Shown here: positions 15,161 to 22,852 of the stretch, in pieces
Layout of the letters: every line of letters begins with the position of its first letter
Numbering within the stretch: position 1 is the stretch's first letter
NCBI GenBank assembly: GCA_035295985.1
Contig: DATHBT010000271.1
Span: 1 to 25,216 of the forward strand
Direction: 5' to 3'
DNA: 25,216 bases
Source of the DNA: JAIVGV01 sp035295985
GTDB taxonomy: Bacteria > Acidobacteriota > Blastocatellia > Pyrinomonadales > Pyrinomonadaceae
The notes under the pieces: model-generated
Seen by the model: only the letters and a program-made list of their open reading frames with translations
Told to the model about the DNA's origin: nothing
The model's database searches: none
Position numbers and translations under genes: made by a program

Positions 15161-15841
15161 ATGAAACGCCACCTGACTCTGATCATCGTCCTCGTGGGGC
15201 TCATCGGCGGGACGGCGGCGGGGCTTTGGTTGGCGCGCCGCGGCACGGTCGCGCGCCAGCCGGCGCCCGTGCCGCTGAGGGAGTTGTCGGCCGCGTCCGA
15301 AGGGGCGCAGCCGCCGCACGCGCGGGGGAGTGAGGGCGCGCAGGTCACGCTCGAAGAGTTCGGCGACTTCCAGTGCCCGCCCTGCGCCCGCCTACACGCC
15401 CTACTCAAGGAGATTGAGAAGGACTACGGCGCGCGAGTGCGCTTCGTCTACCGCCACTTTCCCCTCGACTCGCACGAGCACGCGCGCGGGGCCGCGCTGG
15501 CGGCCGAGGCGGCTGCGCTTCAGGGCAAATTCTGGGAGATGCATGACCTGCTCTACGAGCGGCAGGGCGAGTGGGAGGCGGCGCAGGACGCCGCGCCCCT
15601 CTTCACGGGGTACGCGCAGTCGCTCGGGCTGGACGTTGAGCGGTTCCGGCGGGACGTGAACGCGGAGCACGTCAGGGCGCGCGTCTCGGCCGACGAAAGG
15701 CGGGGCGATTCGGTAAACATCTCCGCCACGCCGACCCTCTTCCTCAACGGCCGCGAGCTGCCCCCGGAGGCGATGACGCCCGAAGGCGTCAGGGCCGCCG
15801 TGGAGACCGCCCTTCGCCCGACTGGTCGGGCCGGCAATTAA
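15161..15841 (+). CDS. DsbA/thioredoxin-fold thiol-disulfide oxidoreductase
   Basis: The N-terminus has a single hydrophobic segment (residues 5-24) that acts as a signal or membrane anchor. The thioredoxin-like domain carries C72-P-P-C75 after EFGDFQ, a helical insert (95-170) and SATPTLFLNG with the cis-proline P191. This is the usual arrangement of DsbA/DSBA-like family (thioredoxin_4) proteins that oxidise or isomerise disulfides outside the cytoplasm. Length (226 aa) is normal. The start is supported by the signal anchor; the ribosome site is weak. A plausible client is the six-cysteine secreted protein encoded upstream. A transposase scrap follows the stop directly. Confidence 0.88.
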   Translation: MKRHLTLIIVLVGLIGGTAAGLWLARRGTVARQPAPVPLRELSAASEGAQPPHARGSEGAQVTLEEFGDFQCPPCARLHALLKEIEKDYGARVRFVYRHFPLDSHEHARGAALAAEAAALQGKFWEMHDLLYERQGEWEAAQDAAPLFTGYAQSLGLDVERFRRDVNAEHVRARVSADERRGDSVNISATPTLFLNGRELPPEAMTPEGVRAAVETALRPTGRAGN

Positions 15842-15937
15842 TCGGGGAGTGTCAGGCTGAAGCTGATCAAGCGTGAGATGTACGGGCGGGCGAAGTTCGA
15901 CTTGCTGCGGACCCGAGTATTACATGCAGTAAGGTGA
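15842..15937 (+). pseudogene. C-terminal remnant of a transposase (probably ISL3-type)
   Basis: Directly after the oxidoreductase stop an open frame reads VRLKLIKREMYGRAKFDLLR, then TRVLHAVR and a TGA at 15935-15937. The KLIKRxMYGRAxFDLLRxRVL pattern is the familiar C-terminus of ISL3-family transposases (from memory, not searched). The catalytic parts are absent, so this is a remnant of a lost element. The 250 bases behind it (15938-16188) contain no gene but two near-identical copies of GAGAGCC(TT)ATAAACGCA at 15961 and 15994. Confidence 0.55.
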
Positions 15938-16188
15938 AGGTTAAATCCGAAAAGCAGGGCGAGAGCCTTATAAACGCATCATCAAAAGTGCGGGAGAGCC
16001 ATAAACGCAGGCAGCATCACGCAGGAGAGGCGCCGTCGTGGAGGCGGATCGTCTTCCGCCCTTCTTCGCACAAACTTTACCCGAGTTCCATCTGCGCGCC
16101 CGCGCCGGCCGCCCCTCTCGCAAACTTTCCTTTGGGGGAGGAGAGCGGCGCGGACTCCGCCACCGCGGGCGGGGATGTGTGAGCCGGC

Positions 16189-16485
16189 CTATCTAACTCC
16201 GCCGGCGATGTACTCGGTCAGCAGATCGTGATCCGCGGCGCTGATCTCGCTGATGCGGACGCCGACCACGTAGCCGCCGCGCCGCCCGCGCCGCGCCGCG
16301 CAGTGCGCGACCTCGGCCCGCAGCCTGATGACGCCGGAGGGGAGCGCGAGGACGACGGCCAGCGGGAGGCCGCGCTCGGTCAGCTCGGCGCAGGTCTCGC
16401 CCTTCGGCAGCAGTATGGACAGGCCCGTCCCGCTGATGTCGCGCACGCGTCCCGTGAGCGAGCGCGGGCGGCCTTCCATATCCAT
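16189..16485 (-). CDS. PilZ domain protein, N-terminus apparently disrupted
   Basis: The visible frame (98 aa from ATG at 16485) contains the PilZ motif DISGTGL (D-x-S-x-x-G) and the following barrel strands (IRLRAEVAHCAARRG, GYVVGVRI), so it should bind cyclic di-GMP or act as a PilZ adaptor. The other half of the binding site, RxxxR, is found upstream in the same frame as RGSPR, followed by YLVSRTEQLVVGVAV, but that part has no start codon after an in-frame TAA at 16549-16551. An ATG directly precedes this TAA (16552-16554). Either codon 2 carries a nonsense change or sequencing error, or translation begins at 16485 and gives a protein without RxxxR. No ribosome site helps to decide. Confidence 0.7.
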   Translation of the reverse strand: MDMEGRPRSLTGRVRDISGTGLSILLPKGETCAELTERGLPLAVVLALPSGVIRLRAEVAHCAARRGRRGGYVVGVRISEISAADHDLLTEYIAGGVR

Positions 16486-16558
16486 GACGGCGACGCCGAC
16501 GACCAGTTGCTCTGTGCGGGAGACGAGGTAGCGCGGTGAGCCGCGGCGTTACATATAA

Positions 16559-16588
16559 GGGGGCGGCGAGCTTCGGCCCGCCGCCCCC
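16559..16588 (-). terminator. Hairpin between the helical protein gene and the PilZ gene
   Basis: A perfect 10-base outer stem GGGGGCGGCG / CGCCGCCCCC encloses a further GC pair around TTCG on the plus strand (CGAA on the minus strand). It lies 97 bases after the helical protein stop and 5 bases before the disrupted PilZ start. TTATAT follows on the minus strand rather than a T run. Confidence 0.5.
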
Positions 16589-16684
16589 GTCTGATTGTGA
16601 TGCCGGGTTTAAGTCCTGTCCCCGCCGCTCCGCTCTTTTCTCGAAACAGGGTCTTCCCGGCGTCGCCAACCACTGTTCGGCCGC

Positions 16685-17161
16685 TCAGAGCTTACTTAAC
16701 ACCCTGCGGGCCTCGGACTCGGGTATTCTCAGGGACTTGGCGAGTTCCAACAGCTTCTCGACCCCGCCGACGCCCCCCTCGCCCACGGAGGACATGAGGG
16801 CCAGTTGTTCGTAGGTGCGCTGCACCACGGACGTGAACACCTCTTCAACGTCTTTCTGCGTCAGGCTCAGCAGGCCTCTGAGGCGATCCAGCTCGGCCGC
16901 CTCTTGATCCGTCAGAGCGCGGTCGAGGACGAAGTGTTGCAGCACGCGCGCGTAGAGGATGCGCAGGCGCGGGCGGGCGGCCTCGGGATCGACCTGGTTC
17001 TCCCGCAAGGGCTTCAGCAGCGCCTCGCCCGTTAATTCGGGGATGGGCGTGGTGGCGAGCAGGTTGCTGACCTCGATGAAAGCCTTCTCCGTGGGGCTCA
17101 GGCCCAGCAGCTCTTCCATCAGCCTGATCCGCTTGTCGTCGATCACGGTTAGACCGTTCAT
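16685..17161 (-). CDS. Helical protein of unknown function (158 aa)
   Basis: The protein is predicted mostly helical, with no signal peptide, membrane segment or cysteine. Segments such as LMEELLGLSPTEKAFIEVSNLL and QEAAELDRLRGLLSLTQKDVEEVF are amphipathic, and the last 30 residues include a Gly-rich turn and another helix pair. I do not recognise the family. The ATG follows the MBL-receiver gene's TAA by two bases, with AAGGGG 5 bases upstream, so it is in the same operon and probably serves the same signalling pathway, for example as a partner or output protein. Confidence 0.7.
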   Translation of the reverse strand: MNGLTVIDDKRIRLMEELLGLSPTEKAFIEVSNLLATTPIPELTGEALLKPLRENQVDPEAARPRLRILYARVLQHFVLDRALTDQEAAELDRLRGLLSLTQKDVEEVFTSVVQRTYEQLALMSSVGEGGVGGVEKLLELAKSLRIPESEARRVLSKL

Positions 17162-17163
17162 TT

Positions 17164-18531
17164 TTACCCCTTCGGTGGAAAGGACGGCTCAAAACTTGAG
17201 ACGCCCTGTCTGGCGGCCCGCGACAGGCAGGCGCGCACGCGCGAGACGAGTTGCGGCGTCGAGAAGGGCTTCGAGATGTAGTCGCACGCCCCGGCGTCGA
17301 ACACCCGGCGGAGTCCCCCCTCGTCGTTAGAGCCGGTCACGACGAAGACGGGGACGCACGACAGTGCGGGAACTTCGCGCATCGCCCTGAGCACATCCGC
17401 CCCGTCCGCGCCGGGCGCGTCGGTGTCGAGCAACACGAGGTCGGGCGCCGCTGCCTGCATGGACTCCCGCGCCTCGGCCCCGTCGGCCGCCTCGCTCACA
17501 AGGAAGCCTTCGCGCTCGAGGAACGACTTCGTCAGACGCCCCAGCTCGCCGTTGCCGCCGACGAGGAGCAGCGCCGGCGCGTTTGAGGAGGCGGCGACTC
17601 GCGCGCGCGGCGGTTCGGCGGGCCGCGGGGGCGGCGGGTCGCTTCGCTTCACGTCAACCACGCAGCCTTCGTAGGCGCAGAACACTTCCATGTCTGACTG
17701 GCGGCGCTCGGCCACCTCGCGCGCCTTCCGCTCGACGCTTTCGACGAACGCGTCGTCGTGCGTGGGATCGTGGTGGGTCAGCGCCAGCCGTCGCACGCCG
17801 GCCGCCGCCGCCACCTCAGTCACGTACTCGTAGTGGCTGTGCCCCCAGGTCTTCTTGCTCGCGTACTCCTCGGGCGTGTACTGCGCGTCGTGAATCACCA
17901 GGTCGGCGCCGGCCATGAAGGCGGCGTGGCGGCGGTCGCCCTCGTGCAGGATCGACTCGACGCGGCCCGGCTCCGCGTCGGAGCGCCACAGCGCCTCCGC
18001 GAAGGGTTCGTGATCCGTCAGGTAAACGAGCGTCGCCCCGTCGCACTCGAAGCGGTAGCCGATGGTCACGGACGTGTGATTCAGGAACTGCGTGGACACC
18101 CTCGCGCCGGCGATGTCGAACTCGCCCTCGCCCAGCTCGTGGTAGTCGATCCGCGCAAGCAACTGATCGAGTTCCACGGGGAAGTAGGTGAATTCCATCT
18201 GCCCGCCCATCACCTGCCGGAGCGGGCGGCTCCCCCCGTACGGGGCGTAAACGTCGATCTGGTTTCCGGGGATGAAGGCTGGAGCGAAGAAGGGGAAGCC
18301 CTGGATGTGATCCCAGTGCATGTGCCCGAGCAGGATCGAAAGCTGTAAGGGCTTGCGCCCGCGGCCCAGCAGGTCTGCGCCGAGCGTGCGCGCCCCCGTG
18401 CCGCAGTCGAGGATGATGATCTCGCCGGCCCCGGTCGTCAGCTCCACGCAGGAGGTGTTGCCGCCGAAGCGATTGGTCGCGGGGCCAGGCGTGGCGATTG
18501 AGCCTCTGGTGCCCCAGAAACGTGCCCGCAA
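17164..18531 (-). CDS. Metallo-beta-lactamase-fold hydrolase fused to a receiver domain
   Basis: Residues 1-295 are an MBL-fold hydrolase beginning FWGTRGSIATPGP, with the metal motif H70-x-H72-x-D74-H75 and further ligands around H152, D173, D215 and H253/H254. This subgroup resembles PDE/RNase Z-like MBL proteins. A Pro-rich linker (298-310) leads to a receiver domain (318-440) with phospho-acceptor D369, T399 and K421. The acidic pair that normally binds Mg2+ reads GG (325-326) in LLLVGGNGEL, so phosphorylation may be impaired. The start is TTG at 18531, supported by GAGGAGGG upstream and by the family's usual N-terminus. The operon continues with a helical protein and, beyond a hairpin, a PilZ protein. 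Confidence 0.9.
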   Translation of the reverse strand: MRARFWGTRGSIATPGPATNRFGGNTSCVELTTGAGEIIILDCGTGARTLGADLLGRGRKPLQLSILLGHMHWDHIQGFPFFAPAFIPGNQIDVYAPYGGSRPLRQVMGGQMEFTYFPVELDQLLARIDYHELGEGEFDIAGARVSTQFLNHTSVTIGYRFECDGATLVYLTDHEPFAEALWRSDAEPGRVESILHEGDRRHAAFMAGADLVIHDAQYTPEEYASKKTWGHSHYEYVTEVAAAAGVRRLALTHHDPTHDDAFVESVERKAREVAERRQSDMEVFCAYEGCVVDVKRSDPPPPRPAEPPRARVAASSNAPALLLVGGNGELGRLTKSFLEREGFLVSEAADGAEARESMQAAAPDLVLLDTDAPGADGADVLRAMREVPALSCVPVFVVTGSNDEGGLRRVFDAGACDYISKPFSTPQLVSRVRACLSRAARQGVSSFEPSFPPKG

Positions 18532-18652
18532 AGTGAGTGTCCCTCCTCAAACGAGGCTTTCGGCCTATCTTAAACCAGAGGCTGCCGCCGGCCACGCGAT
18601 TATTTACGGCCCGCCGGGCGTCGCAGTTTTCCCCACGGACTCGTCGGTTCAT

Positions 18653-19351
18653 TCATAAGCCCGCCCGACTCTCATGGTGCTTCAGATCGTGGGGTGCGCC
18701 GGGCCGCGACGGATCGGCGGCGCGTCGGGCGGTCGCGGCCAGCAGGCGGAGTGCGAGCGCGGCGAGGAGGGCCAGTGCGAAGGGCGCGTAGAAGATCGAG
18801 CGCGCGGCCCGGCCGCCGTAAGAGTCGGCGAAGGTGAGCCAGACGAGGTAGAGGCCGGCGGTGCGCGCGACTCGCGCCTTCGCGTGCGAGGCGAGCCAGC
18901 GCGCGGCGCGCGGGAAGGCCGGGGCGGCCGAGGCCAGGATGCAGAGATAGACGAGGCCGCCCGCGGCGAGTTCGTGCGCGCCGCGCCCCTCCATCGACGC
19001 GCCGCGCGTCTGCCACGCGAGCGCAAAGATGGCGGCGGCGTGGACGAGGTGCGAGGCGGCGAAGGCCGCGAAGAGGTGCGACTGGCGCGCGGCGAGCCGC
19101 CGCGCAGCGAGCGCGGGCCGGAGCGCGGCGAGCGCGGGGCCTGTGAAGCCCGCGAGGAAGAGGACGAAGGAGGTGCGCGCCGTGTTGCGTATGGCGGAGC
19201 GCAGGCCCGCCTCGCCCGCGCCGTAGAAGAGCAGGAGCGCGGCGGTCATCAGACAGACGCACAGCGCCGCAACAGCGGTCAGCCGCCAGCCGCGCGGCCA
19301 CACGCCGCCGTCCTCGTCCGCTTCAAAGCTCGTCGTCGATGCCCGTTTCAA
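18653..19351 (-). CDS. Six-pass membrane protein, ferric reductase/MsrQ-like
   Basis: About six hydrophobic segments are visible (residues 24-44, 60-80, 92-113, 128-148, 160-175 and 185-208). The segment RQSHLFAAFAASHLVHAAAIF holds histidines spaced as in heme-binding transmembrane helices, and YLVWLTFADSY follows near 168. This resembles ferric reductase-like or MsrQ-like membrane domains from memory, so heme binding is inference. An in-frame TAA just upstream restricts the start to TTG at 19351 or GTG at 19303; the latter has GAGGA 7 bases upstream. Four related short repeats lie across the start region (19325-19404). Confidence 0.65.
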   Translation of the reverse strand: MKRASTTSFEADEDGGVWPRGWRLTAVAALCVCLMTAALLLFYGAGEAGLRSAIRNTARTSFVLFLAGFTGPALAALRPALAARRLAARQSHLFAAFAASHLVHAAAIFALAWQTRGASMEGRGAHELAAGGLVYLCILASAAPAFPRAARWLASHAKARVARTAGLYLVWLTFADSYGGRAARSIFYAPFALALLAALALRLLAATARRAADPSRPGAPHDLKHHESRAGL

Positions 19352-19406
19352 AGTTCGTCGTTAATTGCCTTCGCCGAAGTTCATCACAACAGAAGTTCAT
19401 CACGCG

Positions 19407-19443
19407 GCGAGTCCGCGCCGGAAGATGTCCGGCGCGGACTCGC
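19407..19443. terminator. Perfect 16-base hairpin after the kinase gene
   Basis: Bases 19407-19422 pair perfectly with 19428-19443 around a 5-base loop (AGATG). It lies 60 bases after the kinase stop codon on the minus strand and before the membrane protein gene. No T run follows on either strand, so it may end transcription inefficiently or stabilise a 3' end. Confidence 0.6.
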
Positions 19444-19502
19444 GCAGCTTAAGGGTTGATCACAGCCGTCTCCGCCGGGGCGTTACCGCGCGGCACGCCC
19501 GC

Positions 19503-21104
19503 TCAGGAGTTGACGCGCGGGACGTCCGCGAGGGCGCGCTCGCGAAGCGCCCGGCGGAAGGGCGCGGCGCGCTCGCCGCCCGCGTTGGAAGACCACTTGA
19601 GGCGGACGGCGCGGGCCTCGCGCGAGTCCAGCCCGGCGCGCGCCGCGTAAGTCTGACGCGTGCGCGGGACGTAGATGACTAGGCGGCGCGTGAAGGAGTC
19701 GTTGGCGGCGTCGGAGCCGGTGCAGATCACTTCGTCGTAGCCGTCGCCGTCGGCGTCCACCACGTCGGTTGACCAGTTCGCGCCGCTGAAGTCTTCCTTG
19801 TCGAGCGCGACGGCGGCCGAGAGCTTGTAGCCGCCGAGCGGGCCGCGCGACTCAAACAGCAGCAACTGCGTCTGCCCCTCCTGGCGCTGCTCGCGCACGG
19901 CGACGATGGCCGCGCCGCCGACGACGCGCACCGCGTGCGCCTCAGTGACCGTCCCGCGCGAGACGAGCGAGGCGGCGATCTGCCGCGCCGCGCCCGGCGT
20001 CAGCCCGTGCCCGGCGGTCGCGCCCTTCGCGGACGACATTGGGCGGCCCGCCTCGCCGGGCCGCGCGGTCGCGGCAAGGCCCGCCCGCTCAATCGTGTCG
20101 GCGGTCGTCTGCGACCAGACGTAGGCCGTGCCGCCGAGTGCGGCGAGGACGAGCGCGGCGGCGAAGAGGCGGCCGGCGCGCGAGGCGGGCGAGTCGAGCG
20201 CGGAGAGCGTCGAAGCGAAAGGCGCGTGCGTCGGCTCGGCCGGCAGATCGAACGCCTCTTCCGCGGAGGCGAGTGAGCGTTCGAGCAGGGAGCGTGCGTC
20301 GCGCGCCGAGCGCGGGCGATCCTGTGGGTTCTTGGCGAGCAGCGAGTGGACGGCCTGCGCCAGGGGGCGCGGAACGTCCGGACGGCGCGCGACGAGCGGC
20401 GGCGGCGGCGCGGTCGCCTGCTTGACGAGCACGGCCGAGTGCAACTCGTCCGTGAAGGGCGGACGCCCGGTCAGCATCTCGTAAAGCAGCACGCCGACGC
20501 TGTAGAGATCGCTCGCCGGGCCGACCGACTGGCCGACGCACTGCTCGGGCGACATGTAGCGCGGCGTGCCGATGATGATGCCCGACTCGGTCGTGGCGCA
20601 CGTCTTCGTCGTGTCGGCCGAACTCGCCAGCACCTTCGCGATGCCGAAGTCGAGCACGCAGACGCCGCGCGCGTTCAGCATGATGTTCGACGGCTTGAGG
20701 TCGCGGTGGACGATCCCCAACTGGTGCGCCTCCGCCAGCACGTCGCAGATTTCGGCGGCAACGCGGACGGCCCGTTCGGGCGCGAAGCACCCGTCGCGCG
20801 CGAGCGTCTCGGCGAGCGTCGCGCCCTCGACGTGCTCCATGACGATGAAGGGGCGGCCGTCCGGGAGTCGGCCGGCGTCGAAGATGATCGCGGCGCGCGG
20901 GTGGCGCAGGCGCGCCATCGTGCGGGCCTCGCGCATGAAGCGCTCGGCCACCTCCGGGTCGGCGGCGAACTCGCGCTTTAAGACTTTGACGGCGACCGTG
21001 CGGTCGAGGCCGAGGTGCGTGGCCCTGTAAACGGTGCCCATCCCGCCCTTGCCGATCTCACACTCGACGCGGAAGCGGTTGGCGATGACCTGGGGGACAT
21101 CCAT
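19503..21104 (-). CDS. PknB-type Ser/Thr protein kinase with transmembrane helix and C-terminal sensor
   Basis: Residues 10-270 are a complete kinase domain: glycine loop GKGGMGTVY, K40, E59, HRDLKPSN (133-140), DFG (152-154) and SPEQ in the activation segment. A juxtamembrane stretch leads to one transmembrane helix (312-330), so the C-terminal 200 residues face outside. These include DADGDGYDEV (450-459), a calcium-loop like those in FG-GAP/VCBS-type repeats, suggesting a sensor domain; this is inference. The ATG has AGAGAGG 10 bases upstream, and a promoter-like site lies at 21282-21311. It appears to be transcribed alone, ending at the hairpin 19407-19443. Confidence 0.93.
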   Translation of the reverse strand: MDVPQVIANRFRVECEIGKGGMGTVYRATHLGLDRTVAVKVLKREFAADPEVAERFMREARTMARLRHPRAAIIFDAGRLPDGRPFIVMEHVEGATLAETLARDGCFAPERAVRVAAEICDVLAEAHQLGIVHRDLKPSNIMLNARGVCVLDFGIAKVLASSADTTKTCATTESGIIIGTPRYMSPEQCVGQSVGPASDLYSVGVLLYEMLTGRPPFTDELHSAVLVKQATAPPPPLVARRPDVPRPLAQAVHSLLAKNPQDRPRSARDARSLLERSLASAEEAFDLPAEPTHAPFASTLSALDSPASRAGRLFAAALVLAALGGTAYVWSQTTADTIERAGLAATARPGEAGRPMSSAKGATAGHGLTPGAARQIAASLVSRGTVTEAHAVRVVGGAAIVAVREQRQEGQTQLLLFESRGPLGGYKLSAAVALDKEDFSGANWSTDVVDADGDGYDEVICTGSDAANDSFTRRLVIYVPRTRQTYAARAGLDSREARAVRLKWSSNAGGERAAPFRRALRERALADVPRVNS

Positions 21105-21281
21105 GGCGAAAGAACCTCTCTGAGAAAGAGGAGAGACGTTTAAGCGACGGTCAGGTTCGGTTAGCGTCGGCCACCGGGGCTGGGGGCGTGGCGCGCGCGA
21201 GAAAGACCGTGCGGCGAGGAGTTCAGTTGTCTTTTACGGTAACGGGGAAAGCCGTCCGGGGACGGACACCGGGCAGCGCGG

Positions 21282-21311
21282 AGTTTAGCACCCGGACGGG
21301 CGAAAAGTTAA
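21282..21311 (-). promoter_or_regulatory. Promoter of the kinase gene
   Basis: On the minus strand TTAACT (21311-21306), an 18-base spacer and TGC-TAAACT (extended -10; 21287-21282) are present, each hexamer matching four of six positions. It would give a leader of about 170 bases. Confidence 0.45.
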
Positions 21312-21361
21312 GAGAAAAAGTTCGCGCCGGGGGCGGAAAATCCCGCGCCCGCCGCGGCCGG

Positions 21362-21814
21362 CTAGGCGCGCAGGAGCTGGGCGAGCCAGTTGACGAGGAG
21401 CACCGCGCCGAGGAGCGCGCCGTAGAGCCGGACGCCCGCGCGGAGGTGTTGTCTGAGTCGCGCGGCGGCCGAGGGCGCGCGCGCGCGGCGCATGAGCGCG
21501 AGCGCGACGAGCGCGGCGGCGAGCAAAGCCGTGCCTAAGACGACGAGCGGCGCGGCCGGGTTGAGCGCGAAGGCTTCGGCGAGGCGGCCGTCGAGCGCGA
21601 GCAGCGAGCCGCGCGTCAACCCGCAGCCCGGGCAGGGCAGCGCGAAGAGCTGGCTGAAGAGGCAGGCCCAGTGGGCCTCGTAGCCGAGGACGTAAACGCG
21701 CTCCGGCGTGGCCGAGGCGAACGCGCGCGCGGCGAAGAGGGCGACTAGTAGCAGCGCGCCGCCCGCGCCCGGCGCGTCGCCCGCCCAGCCGAGTTGTCGC
21801 GCGGCCTTAATCAT
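21362..21814 (-). CDS. DUF2752 membrane protein (150 aa)
   Basis: The hallmark of this family, CPGCGLTRG, lies at residues 61-69 after a hydrophobic N-terminal part. Two to three further hydrophobic segments follow (about 85-110 and 128-148). The function of DUF2752 is not established. Its ATG overlaps the stop of the DUF2085 gene by four bases (ATGA), and that pairing recurs in other bacteria from memory. The shared Cys pairs in both proteins suggest metal or redox chemistry at the membrane, which is inference. A weak GC-rich hairpin followed by a T-rich stretch lies about 21320-21360. Confidence 0.85.
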   Translation of the reverse strand: MIKAARQLGWAGDAPGAGGALLLVALFAARAFASATPERVYVLGYEAHWACLFSQLFALPCPGCGLTRGSLLALDGRLAEAFALNPAAPLVVLGTALLAAALVALALMRRARAPSAAARLRQHLRAGVRLYGALLGAVLLVNWLAQLLRA

Positions 21815-22194
21815 GGCGAAAGTTCAAAGGACGCCCGCCTGCCGCGTCGCGCGGCGAGGCGTAACAGGAAGTGGAGCGAGGCGGCGGCGGCGAAGAAGCC
21901 CCAGATGAGGCCGGTCGAAAGTCTCCGGGAGTTCGCGCCCGCGGCGAGCGCGGAGTAGAGCACGTCGAGCGGGAGGGCGAGCGCGAGCAGCAGGCTCAGG
22001 GAGAGCGGCGGCAGCCGCTTCCGGGCGAGCAGCCACGCGAGGAGCGCGCACGCGCCGAGGGCTATTCCGGTGCAGCGCCAGCACAGCGGCAGTTGCGCTC
22101 CCCACAGGTAGGGCGAGCGCTCCGGCAACTGGTGGCAGAACAGCCCCGCCGCCCGCATCAGCGCGTCGTAAATGATCGAACCCGTCACGATCAC
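21811..22194 (-). CDS. DUF2085 membrane protein (127 aa)
   Basis: The family motifs FCHQLPERS (residues 19-27) and LPLCWRCTGI (35-44) are present, followed by three to four hydrophobic segments. The Cys/His set could bind a metal. The listed GTG start at 22194 has a ribosome site too close; a second GTG at 22188 has GGAG 8 bases upstream and may be the true start. It sits 34 bases after the zinc-ribbon gene and overlaps the DUF2752 gene, so all are likely one operon. Confidence 0.85.
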   Translation of the reverse strand: MIVTGSIIYDALMRAAGLFCHQLPERSPYLWGAQLPLCWRCTGIALGACALLAWLLARKRLPPLSLSLLLALALPLDVLYSALAAGANSRRLSTGLIWGFFAAAASLHFLLRLAARRGRRASFELSP

Positions 22195-22228
22195 GACTCC
22201 GCAACTCCGAACCGCCCCGCGGCCCGAA

Positions 22229-22768
22229 CTACTTGAAGAGGATCGGCTGGAACTGCCCGCCCGAAGCCTTCGCCGCCTCGTCCCAACTGTGGATGGCCGC
22301 GGCGATGTTGATGAGCGGCATCGCGATGAAGAGGCAGATGCCGACGACGACGAAGGTCAGGATCGTCGCGACGATTGCGTAGCCGACGGTCGCGGCGAAG
22401 ATGCCGATGCCCAGCCCCTGCTTATTCGGCACGAAGAGCAGCCCGATGCCGGGCAGGAAGAAGCTGACGACGGCGGCCACGGCCGGGTGCATCGGCTGAG
22501 AGCCGCCGCCGATGGCGGGCTGCCCGTATCCCGGCGCGGGCGTCTGCGACTGGTTGTAAGCCGGGTAGCTCGGCGGGACTTGCGGGACGTAGCCGCCCGC
22601 GTCCGTTTGCGGGCGCGGGGCTTCGGTCGCGCCGGCGGGCGGAGCGCCCAGCTCGCTCGACGCGCGCCACGACTCGGGCGGCGGGGCATCGCCGAGCTGC
22701 GAGCCGCAGCCGACGCAAAACTTCGTGCCCTCGATGTTGTTCGTTCCGCAGTTGGCGCACACAGCCAT
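22229..22768 (-). CDS. Zinc-ribbon membrane protein (179 aa)
   Basis: The N-terminus is a zinc ribbon (CANCG, then FCVGCG, residues 4-22) followed by a Pro/Ala/Gln/Tyr-rich linker (25-92). Two or three hydrophobic segments follow (about 95-112, 120-165), with the protein ending in an amphipathic tail. This architecture is common in small bacterial membrane proteins of unknown function, some with DUF4190-like segments. AAGGAG lies about 10 bases before the ATG. It lies between the M15-like gene and DUF2085 in an apparent operon. Confidence 0.8.
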   Translation of the reverse strand: MAVCANCGTNNIEGTKFCVGCGSQLGDAPPPESWRASSELGAPPAGATEAPRPQTDAGGYVPQVPPSYPAYNQSQTPAPGYGQPAIGGGSQPMHPAVAAVVSFFLPGIGLLFVPNKQGLGIGIFAATVGYAIVATILTFVVVGICLFIAMPLINIAAAIHSWDEAAKASGGQFQPILFK

Positions 22769-22852
22769 CGCTTAAGGTCTCCTTCGCGGTTTCAAGTTGA
22801 TTTTCAGTCTTAGCGGGTTCGCCCCCGCCTGTCGGCCCGGGCGGTTGCGGGT

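Noticed and set aside
20039..20425. Arg-rich plus-strand frame opposite the kinase gene
   Set aside because: It is extremely Arg/Ala-rich and lies in antisense to a well-supported kinase.
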